Origin: Amia ocellicauda
Lineage: Eukaryota; Chordata; Actinopteri; Amiiformes; Amiidae
Direction: 5' to 3'
Assembly (NCBI RefSeq): GCF_036373705.1
Contig: NC_089858.1
Span: 32,998,749 to 33,062,748, forward strand
Length of the DNA stretch: 64,000 nt
The position numbers and the translations under genes are program-made. The notes under the pieces are model-generated. The model ran no database searches. It saw nothing but the letters and a program-made list of their open reading frames with translations, and was not told where the DNA came from. Shown here in pieces: positions 46,782 to 59,000 of this stretch; position 1 is the stretch's first letter; each line of letters begins with the position of its first letter.

Positions 46782-47819
46782 TGCAGTAACCCTTCATCGC
46801 CAGCAGAGGGATAGTGCAGGCCTCTGTGGTGGCCAGGCTGTGGTGTGTGTGTGTGTGGAGGCAGCAGGGGGTGCTGTCTCTGCACACCTGTGTGAGTGTT
46901 GCCCTGTTGCTTGTGGAAGTGTTGAAGGTATGTCTGCGTGTGTAGTATTTGTGTGTAGCGGCCTGTGGTATTCTGTGTCAGTGTCTGTATGTATCAGGGT
47001 GTGTGCGTCAGAGTGGGCTTTTCTATTTCAGGTATTTCGAGGACTTTGAGAAGAGGATCCCTCGATCAGAGATGCTGAAGATGGAGGTCAGTACTGCTGC
47101 ACCACCTCCTGTTAATAATAATAATATTGTGGTGGTTGTTGTTAGTAGTAGTATGAATAACTATAGCAAAAGCAGGAGTATCACATTGTAGTTCAGTTTC
47201 TTGTTAAGCCCTATTGTAGCCAAGCCTATTGTGTTGCACTTAACTTGAGTCCTATTCCCGGGAAAAGCGAAAATCCGGTTCCTGTTTCACGTGAATGGCG
47301 ATTCTGATCATATCAAAAACCCTGGTTGTGTTGTTGTGTTCTGTGCAGGGTTGCATTGTACAGAGTCCTGAGTGCAATCAGTAGTGCAGTGTCCTCAGTA
47401 CTGTGTTCAATGCGCTCTCTCTCTCTCTCAGGCTTTCATCCTGCGGGAGCTGAAGAATGTCGAACCAGAGTATATTGGCACCATCTGTGGCAGCTTCCGC
47501 AGGGGTGAGACAGCGCCCTGCTCCTGTCCCCTGTGTCTGACTGATCATCTCTTTGTCCCCGTTTCCCCGTCCCCCTGTCTCCCTCTGACTGATGGCCTCT
47601 TTGTCCCTGTGTTGTGTTGCAGGAGCGGAGTCCAGTGGGGATATTGACGTCCTGCTGACCCATCCTGACTTCACCTCCACCTCCCCCAAACAGGTCAGCT
47701 CCTACTGCTGTAACCAAAATCACAGTAACTGCAATAATATTAAACATGTGTGTCGTCAAGACAGACCGTACCTCAAGAGTTGCACGTGTCAGAGTGAGTG
47801 CAGCTGGGATACAGTACAG

Positions 47820-47855
<36 letters not shown>

Positions 47856-47919
47856 ATCAGGTGGTGGTTTAATTTCAAAGGGCCCTATATCTCTTTAATG
47901 TCCCTGTCCAGGCCGGAGA

Positions 47920-47954
<35 letters not shown>

Positions 47955-49618
47955 GAAGTGGGGGTTAGGAAGAGTTTTATTTCAGGGATAATTATAAGGC
48001 ACAGGAATCAAAGTGAGCAGAGCGCATAAACACAGGAGCGCACCGAGCGACCGGGCCGATCAATACATCACACACCCGCAGAGGCTCCAGTCAGAGGGCC
48101 TGCTGCAGGAAGGCGGCAGCTGGGGGGGGGTGTGGGGGTGGGGGGCGGCACAGGTGCCTCATTAAACCAGAGACACTTTGATGTCATCTGCACTTACATG
48201 GTCTGACAGTGAGAGGCAGAGGAGCAGAGATTCAGAGAGAGTGAGAGGCAGAGGAGCAGAGATTCAGAGAGGGGCAATTTGAGTATTATAAGGTGTTTGA
48301 TGTAACACTCATCCTGTCTGTGTGTCTGTCTCTCTCTCTGGTCCGTGTGTCTGTCCAGCCTCAGTTGCTGAATGCTGTGGTGGAGCACCTGGAGTCTTTG
48401 GGCTTCGTGACGGACACCCTGTCCAAGGGAGACACCAAGTTCATGGTGAGACTGGACTGTGTGTCAAACTGCCTAAGCTGACTGGACTGACTGTACTGAC
48501 TGTATACAGTGTCTATACAGTGTGTGTGTTATATAGTGTTTATACAGTGTGTATGTTATGTAGTGTCTATAGTATAGTCTCTATTATACAGTGTCAAAAG
48601 TATACAGGGCCTATAGTATAGCATCTGTATTATATACCGTCTGTAGTATCCAGTGTCTATAGTGTAGTGTCTGTAGTATACAGTGTCTGTAGTGTAGTGT
48701 GGACGGTGTGTCCTCTGTGTGCTGGACTGCCGTTACATCCAGATGGACACTTAAACAAAAGGGAATAAATTAATCATAAACAGTTAAATTAATGAAAGCA
48801 TTTAAATACAGAACAGATGAAAGAACCTCATCCCTTCTTTTCCCTCCCACCCCCCAGGGCGTGTGTCAGTGTGCGGATGACGAGGACGGCTCTGACTACC
48901 TGCACCGCCGCATTGATATTCGTCTGATCCCGCGGGACCAGTACTTCTGCGGGGTGCTGTACTTCACCGGCAGCGACCTGTTCAACAAGAACATGCGCAC
49001 GCACGCGCTGGAGAAGGGCTTCACGCTCAACGAGTACACCATCCGGCCCCTGGGCGTCACAGGTCCGACCCCGCCCCGGCTCATGGGCTCTGTGCATGAT
49101 TGGTTAATTGGATGATTGGGTGATGGGTTGATTGATTGGTTAATCAGGGTGGGGAAGGAGGAAAGGGGGGCAGAGGGGGAGAAGGAACTGCAGTAACGAT
49201 GTATTCTGTGGCTAATTGATTGATTGGTTGGTATAAAAATATATTTGTATATATATATATATATATTTTGGGGGGGGGATTTTGACAAATTGATTAACGT
49301 TTATTTTGTATTCAACCTTTTTTTCTTAGAAAATAAGTCAAATAACGGTTTAAAGAGAAGACTGCTTTAGCTTTTGTGTTTTAAAATGTATTGATAATGA
49401 AATCAACAGTAGTTATTTTAGTTAACGATGCAAGAAACGGAATGCTTGTTACTCTGAATCTTTCAGTGTATCGTTAATAAACTGGAGAGGTTGCCCATTA
49501 AGATTTTAGCAATATTCCCTGTTGTAACACTACCCTGTTGTATGACTGAGCTTAAACATTTAGACACTTTTTATTTTTTAAAACGTTTACTAAACTAAAT
49601 TTGACACGCCTGATATAC

Positions 49619-49665
<47 letters not shown>

Positions 49666-49805
49666 GTATATATTTCTCTCGCCTCTCATCTCTTTCTCTC
49701 TCTCTGGCAGGTGTGGCCGGAGAGCCTCTCCCAGTGGACAGTGAGAAGGACATCTTCGACTACATTCAGTGGAAATACCGCGAGCCCAAAGAAAGGAGCG
49801 AGTGA
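42687..49805 (+). CDS. polb: DNA polymerase beta
   Basis: Family X polymerase that removes the 5'-deoxyribose phosphate and fills one-nucleotide gaps in base-excision repair. Thirteen coding exons rebuild 335 codons, identical to the human length: 42687-42747, 43554-43611, 43857-43923, 44072-44146, 44282-44340, 44769-44818, 46659-46710, 47032-47086, 47432-47504, 47623-47693, 48359-48445, 48858-49062, 49711-49805. The lyase domain has the Schiff-base Lys72 (ISEK). A helix-hairpin-helix DGVGAKI and TGIGPAAARKF follow. The palm has CGSFRRG and GDIDVLL with Asp190 and Asp192, and RRIDIRLIP with Asp256, the metal-binding triad. The ending [20 protein letters not shown] is almost invariant. A 1.5-kb hAT-like insertion sits in the intron 44819-46658. 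It converges on dkk4. Confidence 0.98.
42748..43553. other. polb intron 1
   Basis: CpG-rich at the start, then ordinary non-coding sequence ending in a CT-rich tract and acceptor CTGCAG. No other feature was recognised. Confidence 0.5.
43948..43993. repeat. GT microsatellite in polb intron
   Basis: A (GT)n run of about 17 copies plus a shorter second run, intronic, between the exons ending at 43923 and starting at 44072. Confidence 0.9.
44363..44412. repeat. CT microsatellite in polb intron
   Basis: A pure (CT)n run of about 24 copies begins 20 bp after the donor of the exon ending at 44340. Confidence 0.9.
44508..44590 (-). mobile_element. LINE 3'-tail fragment in polb intron
   Basis: TTCCATTCAATTCAATGTAA followed by GCTTTATAGGCAATACTAAC and a TGTTGCCAGAGCA block matches the tail at 22229-22275. 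It is a tail-only copy. Confidence 0.55.
44986..46456. mobile_element. hAT-like element, non-autonomous, in polb intron
   Basis: A 1,471-bp AT-rich insert with imperfect inverted ends: TAGAGTTCGACCGATTAATC on the left and, reversed, TAGAGGTCGACTGGATT on the right; a CCGATAAC word also occurs inside both. The flanks read GTGTGTAG and GTGTGTGT, compatible with an 8-bp target duplication, although the local GTGTG-rich context makes that weak. No transposase was found; one minus frame (46124-45867) is of unknown nature. Left-end palindromes such as GATTAATCGG are prominent. Confidence 0.55.
46722..46779. repeat. GT microsatellite in polb intron
   Basis: A pure (GT)n run of about 28 copies starts 12 bp after the donor at 46711. 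Confidence 0.95.
49624..49662. repeat. TA microsatellite before the last polb exon
   Basis: A pure (TA)n run of about 19 copies, about 50 bp before the acceptor CTGGCAG at 49710. A second short (TA)n lies at 49249-49265. Confidence 0.9.
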
Positions 49806-50213
49806 TTGAGAGAGAGAGGGAGAGGAAGGAGGGACACTGACTTGGAATCCAATATTCTGTGTGTCAGTTAGTCTGTAGTCTGTTACCAGCCAGTCTCTGG
49901 GTTTGTCTGTGTGCTTGAATCTGTACATGTGTGGTAGTGTGAGTGTGTGATAGTGTGTGACAGGCTTGTGACCGTTACAAGAGTGTGAGTGTGTTTATTG
50001 GAATCCTGGTAACGCAATCACAGATTATCTTAATTTATATTTATATATTTTAAAAGAACTTTACAATTTAATACTCTCTTCCCTTAACTGCTGGTCCTGC
50101 TTCAGGAGTGAGGGGGATGAGCAGCAGTGGGAGAGGAGAGGAGAGGAGAGAGAGAGTGTCTGTGTGTATCATTGTATCAGGCCTCCATCATGTTACTGAA
50201 TGCAAACAACAAA

Positions 50214-50219
50214 AATAAA
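50214..50219 (+). terminator. polb poly(A) signal
   Basis: AATAAA 409 bp after the polb stop codon, followed by a GT-rich stretch (GAGTGTGAGA, then TGTTGTTAG). It is the first clear signal after the stop. Confidence 0.7.
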
Positions 50220-50250
50220 AGAGTGTGAGACTCTGACTCTGTTGTTAGTT

Positions 50251-50256
50251 TTTATT
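50251..50256 (-). terminator. dkk4 poly(A) signal
   Basis: TTTATT on the plus strand reads AATAAA on the minus strand, about 540 bp after the dkk4 stop. It lies 32 bp from the opposing polb signal, so the two transcripts probably overlap at their 3' ends. Confidence 0.6.
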
Positions 50257-50792
50257 GAAAAATAAGCAATTTAAAGACAAATGTACACAAGCCCAGTCCC
50301 CTCCCACCCCCCAGTCCCCTCCCACCCCCCAGTCCCCACCCTCCTGGCTCAGCCTGTCCTCTCCGCTCCAGACCAGCACAGCTACGCCAGCGCTACACCT
50401 ACTGCCAGCACAGCCACAGCAGCAGTGATAGTACGAATAGTGGAATCTAGCACACAGGCAGGCCCTGTAGTCAAAGTGAGGCGCACACAGAGTCCGCATG
50501 TGTGTGAGACGCACAAAGTCTGTGTCCGCGTGGCATTGGGTTAGTACGAAATGAAAAACCTGACATGCAAAAAGACAGATTCACAAATACACACAGATGC
50601 ACACAGACCGATACAAAGATGTCAACCGACAGACAGACTGACTGGAAGCGTGTGCCGGCACTGTGTCTGTCCGTCAGTCTGTCTGCAGGGCCCCAGCGCA
50701 GGAGCAGGCGGTGTGAGCTCTGAGATGCGTCTCTGCACAGCACCTCTCTCTCCTACTGTTTCTATTTCTCTACTCCCACCCTCCCTCCTCCC

Positions 50793-52363
50793 TTACTCCA
50801 CCTCCTTCCCTCTCCCCGTCTCTCTCTTCCCCCCTCTGCCTGCTCTCTCTCCCTTCTCCTTCCCTTTCACCTTCCCTCCCTCTTTCCCCTTCTCCTTCCC
50901 TCCCTCCTTCACCTTCTCTTTCCCCTTCCCTTTCCTCTTCCTCCCCCCTTCCTTCCCCTTCACCCTCCCCCCCTCTTCCTCTCCTCTCCCTTGCCCCTCC
51001 TCTTGCTGGCACACCCAGAGCTGAGCACGTTCCCTGGGGGAGTCCTGAGCCTGGGGCTGGGCCTGGGGCTGGGGCTGGCAGGTGAGCCCCAGGCTGCAGT
51101 CACAGCGTTGAAAGGCCTCTCGGCTGGGGGGGGCCTTGCGCAGGCCCTGTCTGGTGCAGGCCTCTCCCTCCCCAGGCTGGCGCTGGCACCTCTTCACCCA
51201 CAGGTGTCGGGCACAGCACAGCCCCTCCCCACAGTCTGAGGATCGCACACAGCGCTCGCCCTCACGGCCTGGGCAACACCGAGAGAGAGACAGAGAGACG
51301 AGGGGTGAGAGTAGTGTACACAGACACACACACTGAATCTGTGTGTGAGAGACAGATAAACACACACCGGCGGGGACTGGCGCACACATACTGAGATTTC
51401 ACACAGGTTTCCAGACAGGCAGGCAGGCAGACCTCTCTCTCTCTCTCTCCCCCCACTCACCTTTCTCCGCTGGGTTTGTGCTCCTGTCCACAGGCGTGTG
51501 CGGGCTGGTCCAGCCCTGGGTGGGTGGGGGGGGCATTGTGGGGGTGCTGTTTACCTGCTGTGCTCCCACCTCTGCATCGCTGGCTGCTGGGCCCACCTCC
51601 AGATGAGTGCACACCTCTGGAGAGAGGTTACAGTCAGTACAGTGTACACAGAGTATATAGTGTATACAGTGTGTATAGTGTACAGAGTATATAGTGTATA
51701 CAGTGCGTACAGTGTGTGTTCAGTGTGTATAGAGTATTTAGTGTATATAGTGTATACAGTTGCGTACAGTGTGTGTTCAGTGTGTATAGTGTATTCAGTG
51801 TGGTCTCAGTGTATGGGTGCTTTGCTCACCGTTGATACACAGTGTTCCTGGGCAGCACATGTTGTTGCTGTGGCAGCGGCGGCGTGGCGGGTGGCAGACC
51901 CTGCACACAGGGTCCTGCCCACGCGGGTTGGCGCAGTACTGCCCCTGGGCACACTCACTGTCCACCTGGCACCGCAGGGCCTGGGGCACAGATTACAGCA
52001 TGGCATGAGACAACACACACACACAATCAACACAGCCTGCAGCTCACAGTATAGAACAGGGGTGTCCAGCCCTGGAGACACACAGTCCAGTACAGCAGGA
52101 ACAGAGTGAAAGACTCTGCTTTGTTAGAGCGCAGAGAGACACAGTAGAAGAGCATACAGACAGATGGACAGGTGGAAAGACAGCAGTGGACAGAACAGGT
52201 AAGGAGAGCAATGCAATCCCGCCACCCCAGTCCTCACCTGCCCGCCTCGGCTGCCCTGTCCGCCCGCGGTCTTGATGGAGTTGGAGTCGAGGGTCAGACA
52301 GCGCGCCGCCCCGCAGAGCAGCCAGGCGGCCACCGCAGCGCCGCACAGCATCCCGCACAGCAT
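50793..52363 (-). CDS. dkk4: Dickkopf-related protein 4, with extended C-terminus
   Basis: Secreted antagonist that binds LRP5/6 and blocks canonical Wnt signalling. Four exons on the minus strand rebuild 302 codons (human 224): 52363-52238, 51980-51830, 51616-51461, 51268-50793. A signal peptide (MLCGMLCGAAVAAWLLCGAA) is followed by a short TLDSNSIK motif. The first ten-Cys domain runs from RCQVDSEC to VCTHLE with the CCPGTLC core. A variable linker follows, then the colipase-like second ten-Cys domain (ERCVRSSDCGEGLCCARHLW to LWVC). The known family ends a few residues later; here a 69-residue Cys-free Lys/Glu/Gly/Arg tail continues from a purine-rich tract until TAA at 50795-50793. A Gln-Pro repeat lies just before the last Cys. 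An alternative in-frame ATG exists 60 bp upstream, but the one chosen starts the signal peptide. Linkage to polb supports dkk4. Confidence 0.92.
51640..51800. repeat. AGTGTATA-type minisatellite in dkk4 intron
   Basis: Imperfect tandem copies of TACAGTGTGTATAGTGTA and related words. Intronic, between the exons at 51461-51616 and 51830-51980. Confidence 0.75.
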
Positions 52364-52604
52364 CCCGCACACACGCACACGAACGACGCCTACACTGGAC
52401 TTCAACAAGACTACAGTATGCACTTGCAGGCTAATAGATATGTTTTTTAAGTTTTAATTTGCCAATTTCAAATCATATATATTGATTTAAATAGTCGTAC
52501 TGCTGTGAGGTTCTCCGGTGGTGCGGTCGTCTCTGTGTGTCCGGTCAGAGCAGCACGGATCTGTGTTCAGGTGACCCGGATTGTGTCCACCGGTAAAAGC
52601 GATG

Positions 52605-52612
52605 TATTTATA
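52605..52612 (-). promoter_or_regulatory. TATA-like box of dkk4
   Basis: On the minus strand this reads TATAAATA, 240 bp upstream of the dkk4 ATG. With the usual 25-30 bp spacing it would put the start near 52578 and give a 5'UTR of about 215 nt without an intron. Confidence 0.5.
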
Positions 52613-52701
52613 GGCTACCTGTAACACTTACATACAGACCCACTCCCTCTCTCTCTTCCTCTGGCAGCGATCCTCCCTCACTGTATCCGTCCTGTTTACA
52701 G

Positions 52702-52703
<2 letters not shown>

Positions 52704-52759
<56 letters not shown>
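52704..52759. repeat. CA microsatellite upstream of dkk4
   Basis: A pure (CA)n run of about 28 copies, about 100 bp upstream of the TATA-like box of dkk4. It is followed by a GC-rich stretch (52760-52860) and then ordinary sequence to 53034. Confidence 0.95.
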
Positions 52760-53034
52760 GCGGCGCTGTTTTGGGGGGGCGGACTGTACACGATAGATCC
52801 CGCTTCCTCGGTGCTGTCCGCTGGATCCGGCCCGCTTTCCGTCCGGATTAGTGATTAATCTCCTGCAGAGGTGATTCAGCTTTGGTCCGGGCGAGATCGT
52901 CGTCGTCCTCGTGTTGTTGTTGTAGATGTTTCCCATCTCCTGTCTTCCTCCCTCTCCCTCTCTCCGTGGACCGGGAGAAGCGCTTTCCATCCACCTGAAC
53001 ACCTGCTGCTGCCCGGAGACGAGACAGCACACCG

Positions 53035-56000
53035 CACTCACTCACTCACTCACTCACACAAACACTCACTCACTCACTCACTCACACAAACACTCACTCA
53101 CTCACTCACTCACTCACTCACTCACACAAACACTCTCTCACTCACTCACTCACTCACTCACACAAACACTCTCTCGCTCACTCACTCACTCACACAAACA
53201 CTCTCTCACTCACTCACTCACTCACTCACTCACTCACACAAACACTCTCTCGCTCACTCACTCACTCACTCACTCACACAAACACTCGCTCACTCACTCA
53301 CTCACTCACACTCTCACTCATTCACTCACTCACTCTCACTCACTCACTCACTCACTTAGTCTCACTCACTAACACACTCACACAAACACTCTCACTCACT
53401 CACTAACACACTCACACAAACACTCTCTCACTCACAAACACACTCACACAAACACTCTCTCACTCACTAACACACTCACAAACACTCTCTCACTCACTAA
53501 CACACTCACACAAACACTCTCTCACTCACTCACTCACACAAACACTCTCTCACTCACTCACTCACACAAACACTCACTCACTCACTCACACAAACACTCA
53601 CTCACTCACTCACACAAACACTCTCACTCACTCACTCACACAAACACTCTCTCACTCACTCACTAACTCACACAAACACTCTCTCACTCACTCACTCACT
53701 CACTCACTCACTCACACAAACACTCTCTCACTCACTCACTAACTCACACAAACACTCTGTCACTCACTCACTCACACAAACACTCTCTCACTCACTCACT
53801 CACTCACTCACTCACTCACACAAACACTCTCTCACTCACTCACTCACTCACACAAACACTCTCTCACTCACTCACTCACTCACACAAACACTCTCACTCA
53901 CTCACTCACTCACTCACTCACACTCTCACTCATTCACTCACTCACTCTCACAAACACTCTCACTCACTCACTAACACACTCACACAAACACTCTCTCACT
54001 CACAAACACACTCACACAAACACTCTCTCACTCACTAACACACTCACACAAACACTCTCACTCACTCACTCACACAAACACTCTCTCACTCACTCACACA
54101 AACACTCTCACTCACTCACTCACTCACTCACACACTCTCACTCACTCACACAAACACTCTCACTCACACAAACACTCTCACTCACTCACTCACACAAACA
54201 CTCTCATTCACACAAACACTCTCACTCACTCACTCACTCACTCATACAAACACTCTCACTCACTCACTCACTCACACAAACACTCTCACTCACTCACTCA
54301 CTCACTCACACAAACACTCTCACTCACCCACTCACTCACTCACACAAACACTCTCACTCACTCACTCACTCACTCACTCACAAAAGCTCTCACTCACTCA
54401 CTCACTCACTCTCTCACTCACTAACACTGTCTCACTCACGCACTCACACAAACACTTTAACTCACTCTCTCACTCACTAACTCACTCACACAAACACTCT
54501 CATTCACTCACTCACTCACTCACACAAACACTCTCACTCACTCACTCACACAAACACTCTCACTCACTCACTCGCTCACTCACTCACTCACTGACACAAA
54601 CACTCTCACTCACTCACTCACTCACTCACACAAACACTCTCACTCACTCACTCACTCACACAAACACTATCACTCACTCACTCACTCACTCACACAAACA
54701 CTCTCACTCACTCACTAACACACTCACACAAACACTCTCTCACTCACTAAGTCACTCACACAAACACTCTCTCAGTAACACACTCACACAAACACACTCA
54801 CACTCACTCACTCACACAATCACTCTCTCACTCACTAACACACTCACACAAACACTCTCTCACTCACTCCCTCACACAAACACTCTCTCACTCACTCACT
54901 CACACAAACACTCTCTCACACAAACACTCTCTCACTCACTCACTCATACACTCTCACTCACTCACTCACTCACTCACTAACTCACTAACACAAACACTCT
55001 CTCACTCACTAACACACTCACACAAACACTCTCTCACTCACTCACTCACACAAACACTCTCACTCACTCACTCTCTCACTCACTAACTCACTCACACAAA
55101 CACTCTCACTCACTCACTCACTCACTCACACTCTCACTCATTCACTCACTCACTCTCACAAACACTCTCACTCACTCACTAACACACTCACACAAACACT
55201 CTCTCACTCACAAACACACTCACACAAACACTCTCTCACTCACTAACACACTCACACAAACACTCTCACTCACTCACTCACACAAACACTCTCTCACTCA
55301 CTCACACAAACACTCTCACTCACTCACTCACTCACTCACTCACACACTCTCACTCACTCACACAAACACTCTCACTCACACAAACACTCTCACTCACTCA
55401 CTCACACAAACACTCTCATTCACACAAACACTCTCACTCACTCACTCACTCACTCATACAAACACTCTCACTCACTCACTCACACAAACACTCTCACTCA
55501 CTCACTCACTCACTCACACAAACACTCTCACTCACCCACTCACTCACTCACTCACTCACACAAACACTCTCACTCACTCACTCACTCACTCACTCACAAA
55601 AGCTCTCACTCACTCACTCACTCACTCACTCTCTCACTCACTAACACTGTCTCACTCACGCACTCACACAAACACTTTAACTCACTCTCTCACTCACTAA
55701 CTCACTCACACAAACACTCTCATTCACTCACTCACTCACTCACACAAACACTCTCACTCACTCACTCACACAAACACTCTCACTCACTCACTCGCTCACT
55801 CACTCACTCACTGACACAAACACTCTCACTCACTCACTCACTCACACAAACACTCTCACTCACTCACTCACTCACACAAACACTATCACTCACTCACTCA
55901 CTCACTCACACAAACACTCTCACTCACTCACTAACACACTCACACAAACACTCTCTCACTCACTAAGTCACTCACACAAACACTCTCTCAGTAACACACT

Positions 56001-59000
56001 CACACAAACACACTCACACTCACACAATCACTCTCTCACTCACTAACACACTCACACAAACACTCTCTCACTCACTCCCTCACACAAACACTCTCACTCA
56101 CTCACTCGCTCACTCACTCACTGACACAAACACTCTCACTCACTCACTCACTCACTCACACAAACACTCTCACTCACTCACTCACTCACACAAACACTAT
56201 CACTCACTCACTCACTCACTCACTCACACAAACACTCTCACTCACTCACTAACACACTCACACAAACACTCTCTCACTCACTAAGTCACTCACACAAACA
56301 CTCTCTCAGTAACACACTCACACAAACACACTCACACTCACACAATCACTCTCTCACTCACTAACACACTCACACAAACACTCTCTCACTCACTCCCTCA
56401 CACAAACACTCTCTCACTCACTCACTCACACAAACACTCTCTCACTCACTCACTCATACACTCTCACTCACTCACTCACTCACTCACTAACTCACTAACA
56501 CAAACACTCTCTCACTCACTAACACACTCACACAAACACTCTCTCACTCACTCACTCACACAAACACTCTCACTCACTCACTCTCTCACTCACTAACTCA
56601 CTCACACAAACACTCTCACTCACTCACTCACTAACTCACTCACACAAACACTCTCTCACTCACTCACTCATTCACACAAGCACTCTCTCACTCACTCACT
56701 CACTCACACAAACACTCTCTCACTCACTCACTAACTCACACAAACACTCTGTCACTCACTCACTCACACAAACACTCTCTCACTCACTCACTCACTCACT
56801 CACTCACTCACTCACACAAACACTCTCTCACTCACTCACACAAACACTCTCACTCACTCACTCACTCACTCACTCACACACTCTCACTCACTCACACAAA
56901 CACTCTCACTCACACAAACACTCTCACTCACTCACTCACACAAACACTCTCATTCACACAAACACTCTCACTCACTCACTCACTCACTCATACAAACACT
57001 CTCACTCACTCACTCACACAAACACTCTCACTCACTCACTCACTCACTCACACAAACACTCTCACTCACCCACTCACTCACTCACTCACTCACACAAACA
57101 CTCTCACTCACTCACTCACTCACTCACTCACAAAAGCTCTCACTCACTCACTCACTCACTCACTCTCTCACTCACTAACACTGTCTCACTCACGCACTCA
57201 CACAAACACTTTAACTCACTCTCTCACTCACTAACTCACTCACACAAACACTCTCATTCACTCACTCACTCACTCACACAAACACTCTCACTCACTCACT
57301 CACACAAACACTCTCACTCACTCACTCGCTCACTCACTCACTCACTGACACAAACACTCTCACTCACTCACTCACTCACACAAACACTCTCACTCACTCA
57401 CTCACTCACACAAACACTATCACTCACTCACTCACTCACTCACACAAACACTCTCACTCACTCACTAACACACTCACACAAACACTCTCTCACTCACTAA
57501 GTCACTCACACAAACACTCTCTCAGTAACACACTCACACAAACACACTCACACTCACACAATCACTCTCTCACTCACTAACACACTCACACAAACACTCT
57601 CTCACTCACTCCCTCACACAAACACTCTCACTCACTCACTCGCTCACTCACTCACTGACACAAACACTCTCACTCACTCACTCACTCACTCACACAAACA
57701 CTCTCACTCACTCACTCACTCACACAAACACTATCACTCACTCACTCACTCACTCACTCACACAAACACTCTCACTCACTCACTAACACACTCACACAAA
57801 CACTCTCTCACTCACTAAGTCACTCACACAAACACTCTCTCAGTAACACACTCACACAAACACACTCACACTCACACAATCACTCTCTCACTCACTAACA
57901 CACTCACACAAACACTCTCTCACTCACTCCCTCACACAAACACTCTCTCACTCACTCACTCACACAAACACTCTCTCACTCACTCACTCATACACTCTCA
58001 CTCACTCACTCACTCACTCACTAACTCACTAACACAAACACTCTCTCACTCACTAACACACTCACACAAACACTCTCTCACTCACTCACTCACACAAACA
58101 CTCTCACTCACTCACTCTCTCACTCACTAACTCACTCACACAAACACTCTCACTCACTCACTCACTAACTCACTCACACAAACACTCTCTCACTCACTCA
58201 CTCACTCACACAAACACTCTCTCACTCACTCACTAACTCACACAAACACTCTGTCACTCACTCACTCACACAAACACTCTCTCACTCACTCACTCACTCA
58301 CTCACTCACTCACACAAACACTCTCTCACTCACTCACTCACTCACACAAACACTCTCTCACTCACTCACTCACTCACACAAACACTCTCACTCACTCACT
58401 CACTCACTCACTCACTCACACTCTCACTCACTCACTCTCACAAACACTCTCACTCACTCACTAACACACTCACACAAACACTCTCTCACTCACAAACACA
58501 CTCACACAAACACTCTCTCACTCACTAACACACTCACACAAACACTCTCACTCACTCACTCACTCACACAAACACTCTCTCACTCACTCACACAAACACT
58601 CTCACTCACTCACTCACTCACTCACACACTCTCACTCACTCACACAAACACTCTCACTCACTCACTCACACAAACACTCTCATTCACACAAACACTCTCA
58701 CTCACTCACTCACTCACTCATACAAACACTCTCACTCACTCACTCACTCACTCACACAAACACTCTCACTCACTCACTCACTCACTCACTCACTCACAAA
58801 AGCTCTCACTCACTCACTCACTCACTCTCTCACTCACTAACACTGTCTCACTCACTCACTCACTGACACAAACACTCTCACTCACTCACTCACTCACTCA
58901 CACAAACACTCTCACTCACTCACTCACTCACACAAACACTATCACTCACTCACTCACTCACTCACACAAACACTCTCACTCACTCACTAACACACTCACA

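Noticed and set aside
52364-52423. Upstream in-frame ATG as the dkk4 start
   Set aside because: It would add 20 residues (MHTVVLLKSS...) before a well-formed signal peptide; starting at 52363 matches the family layout better.
53035-53372. His/Ser/Leu/Thr repeat protein
   Set aside because: Translation of (CTCA)n satellite; it is open only by composition and stops once a spacer variant shifts it.
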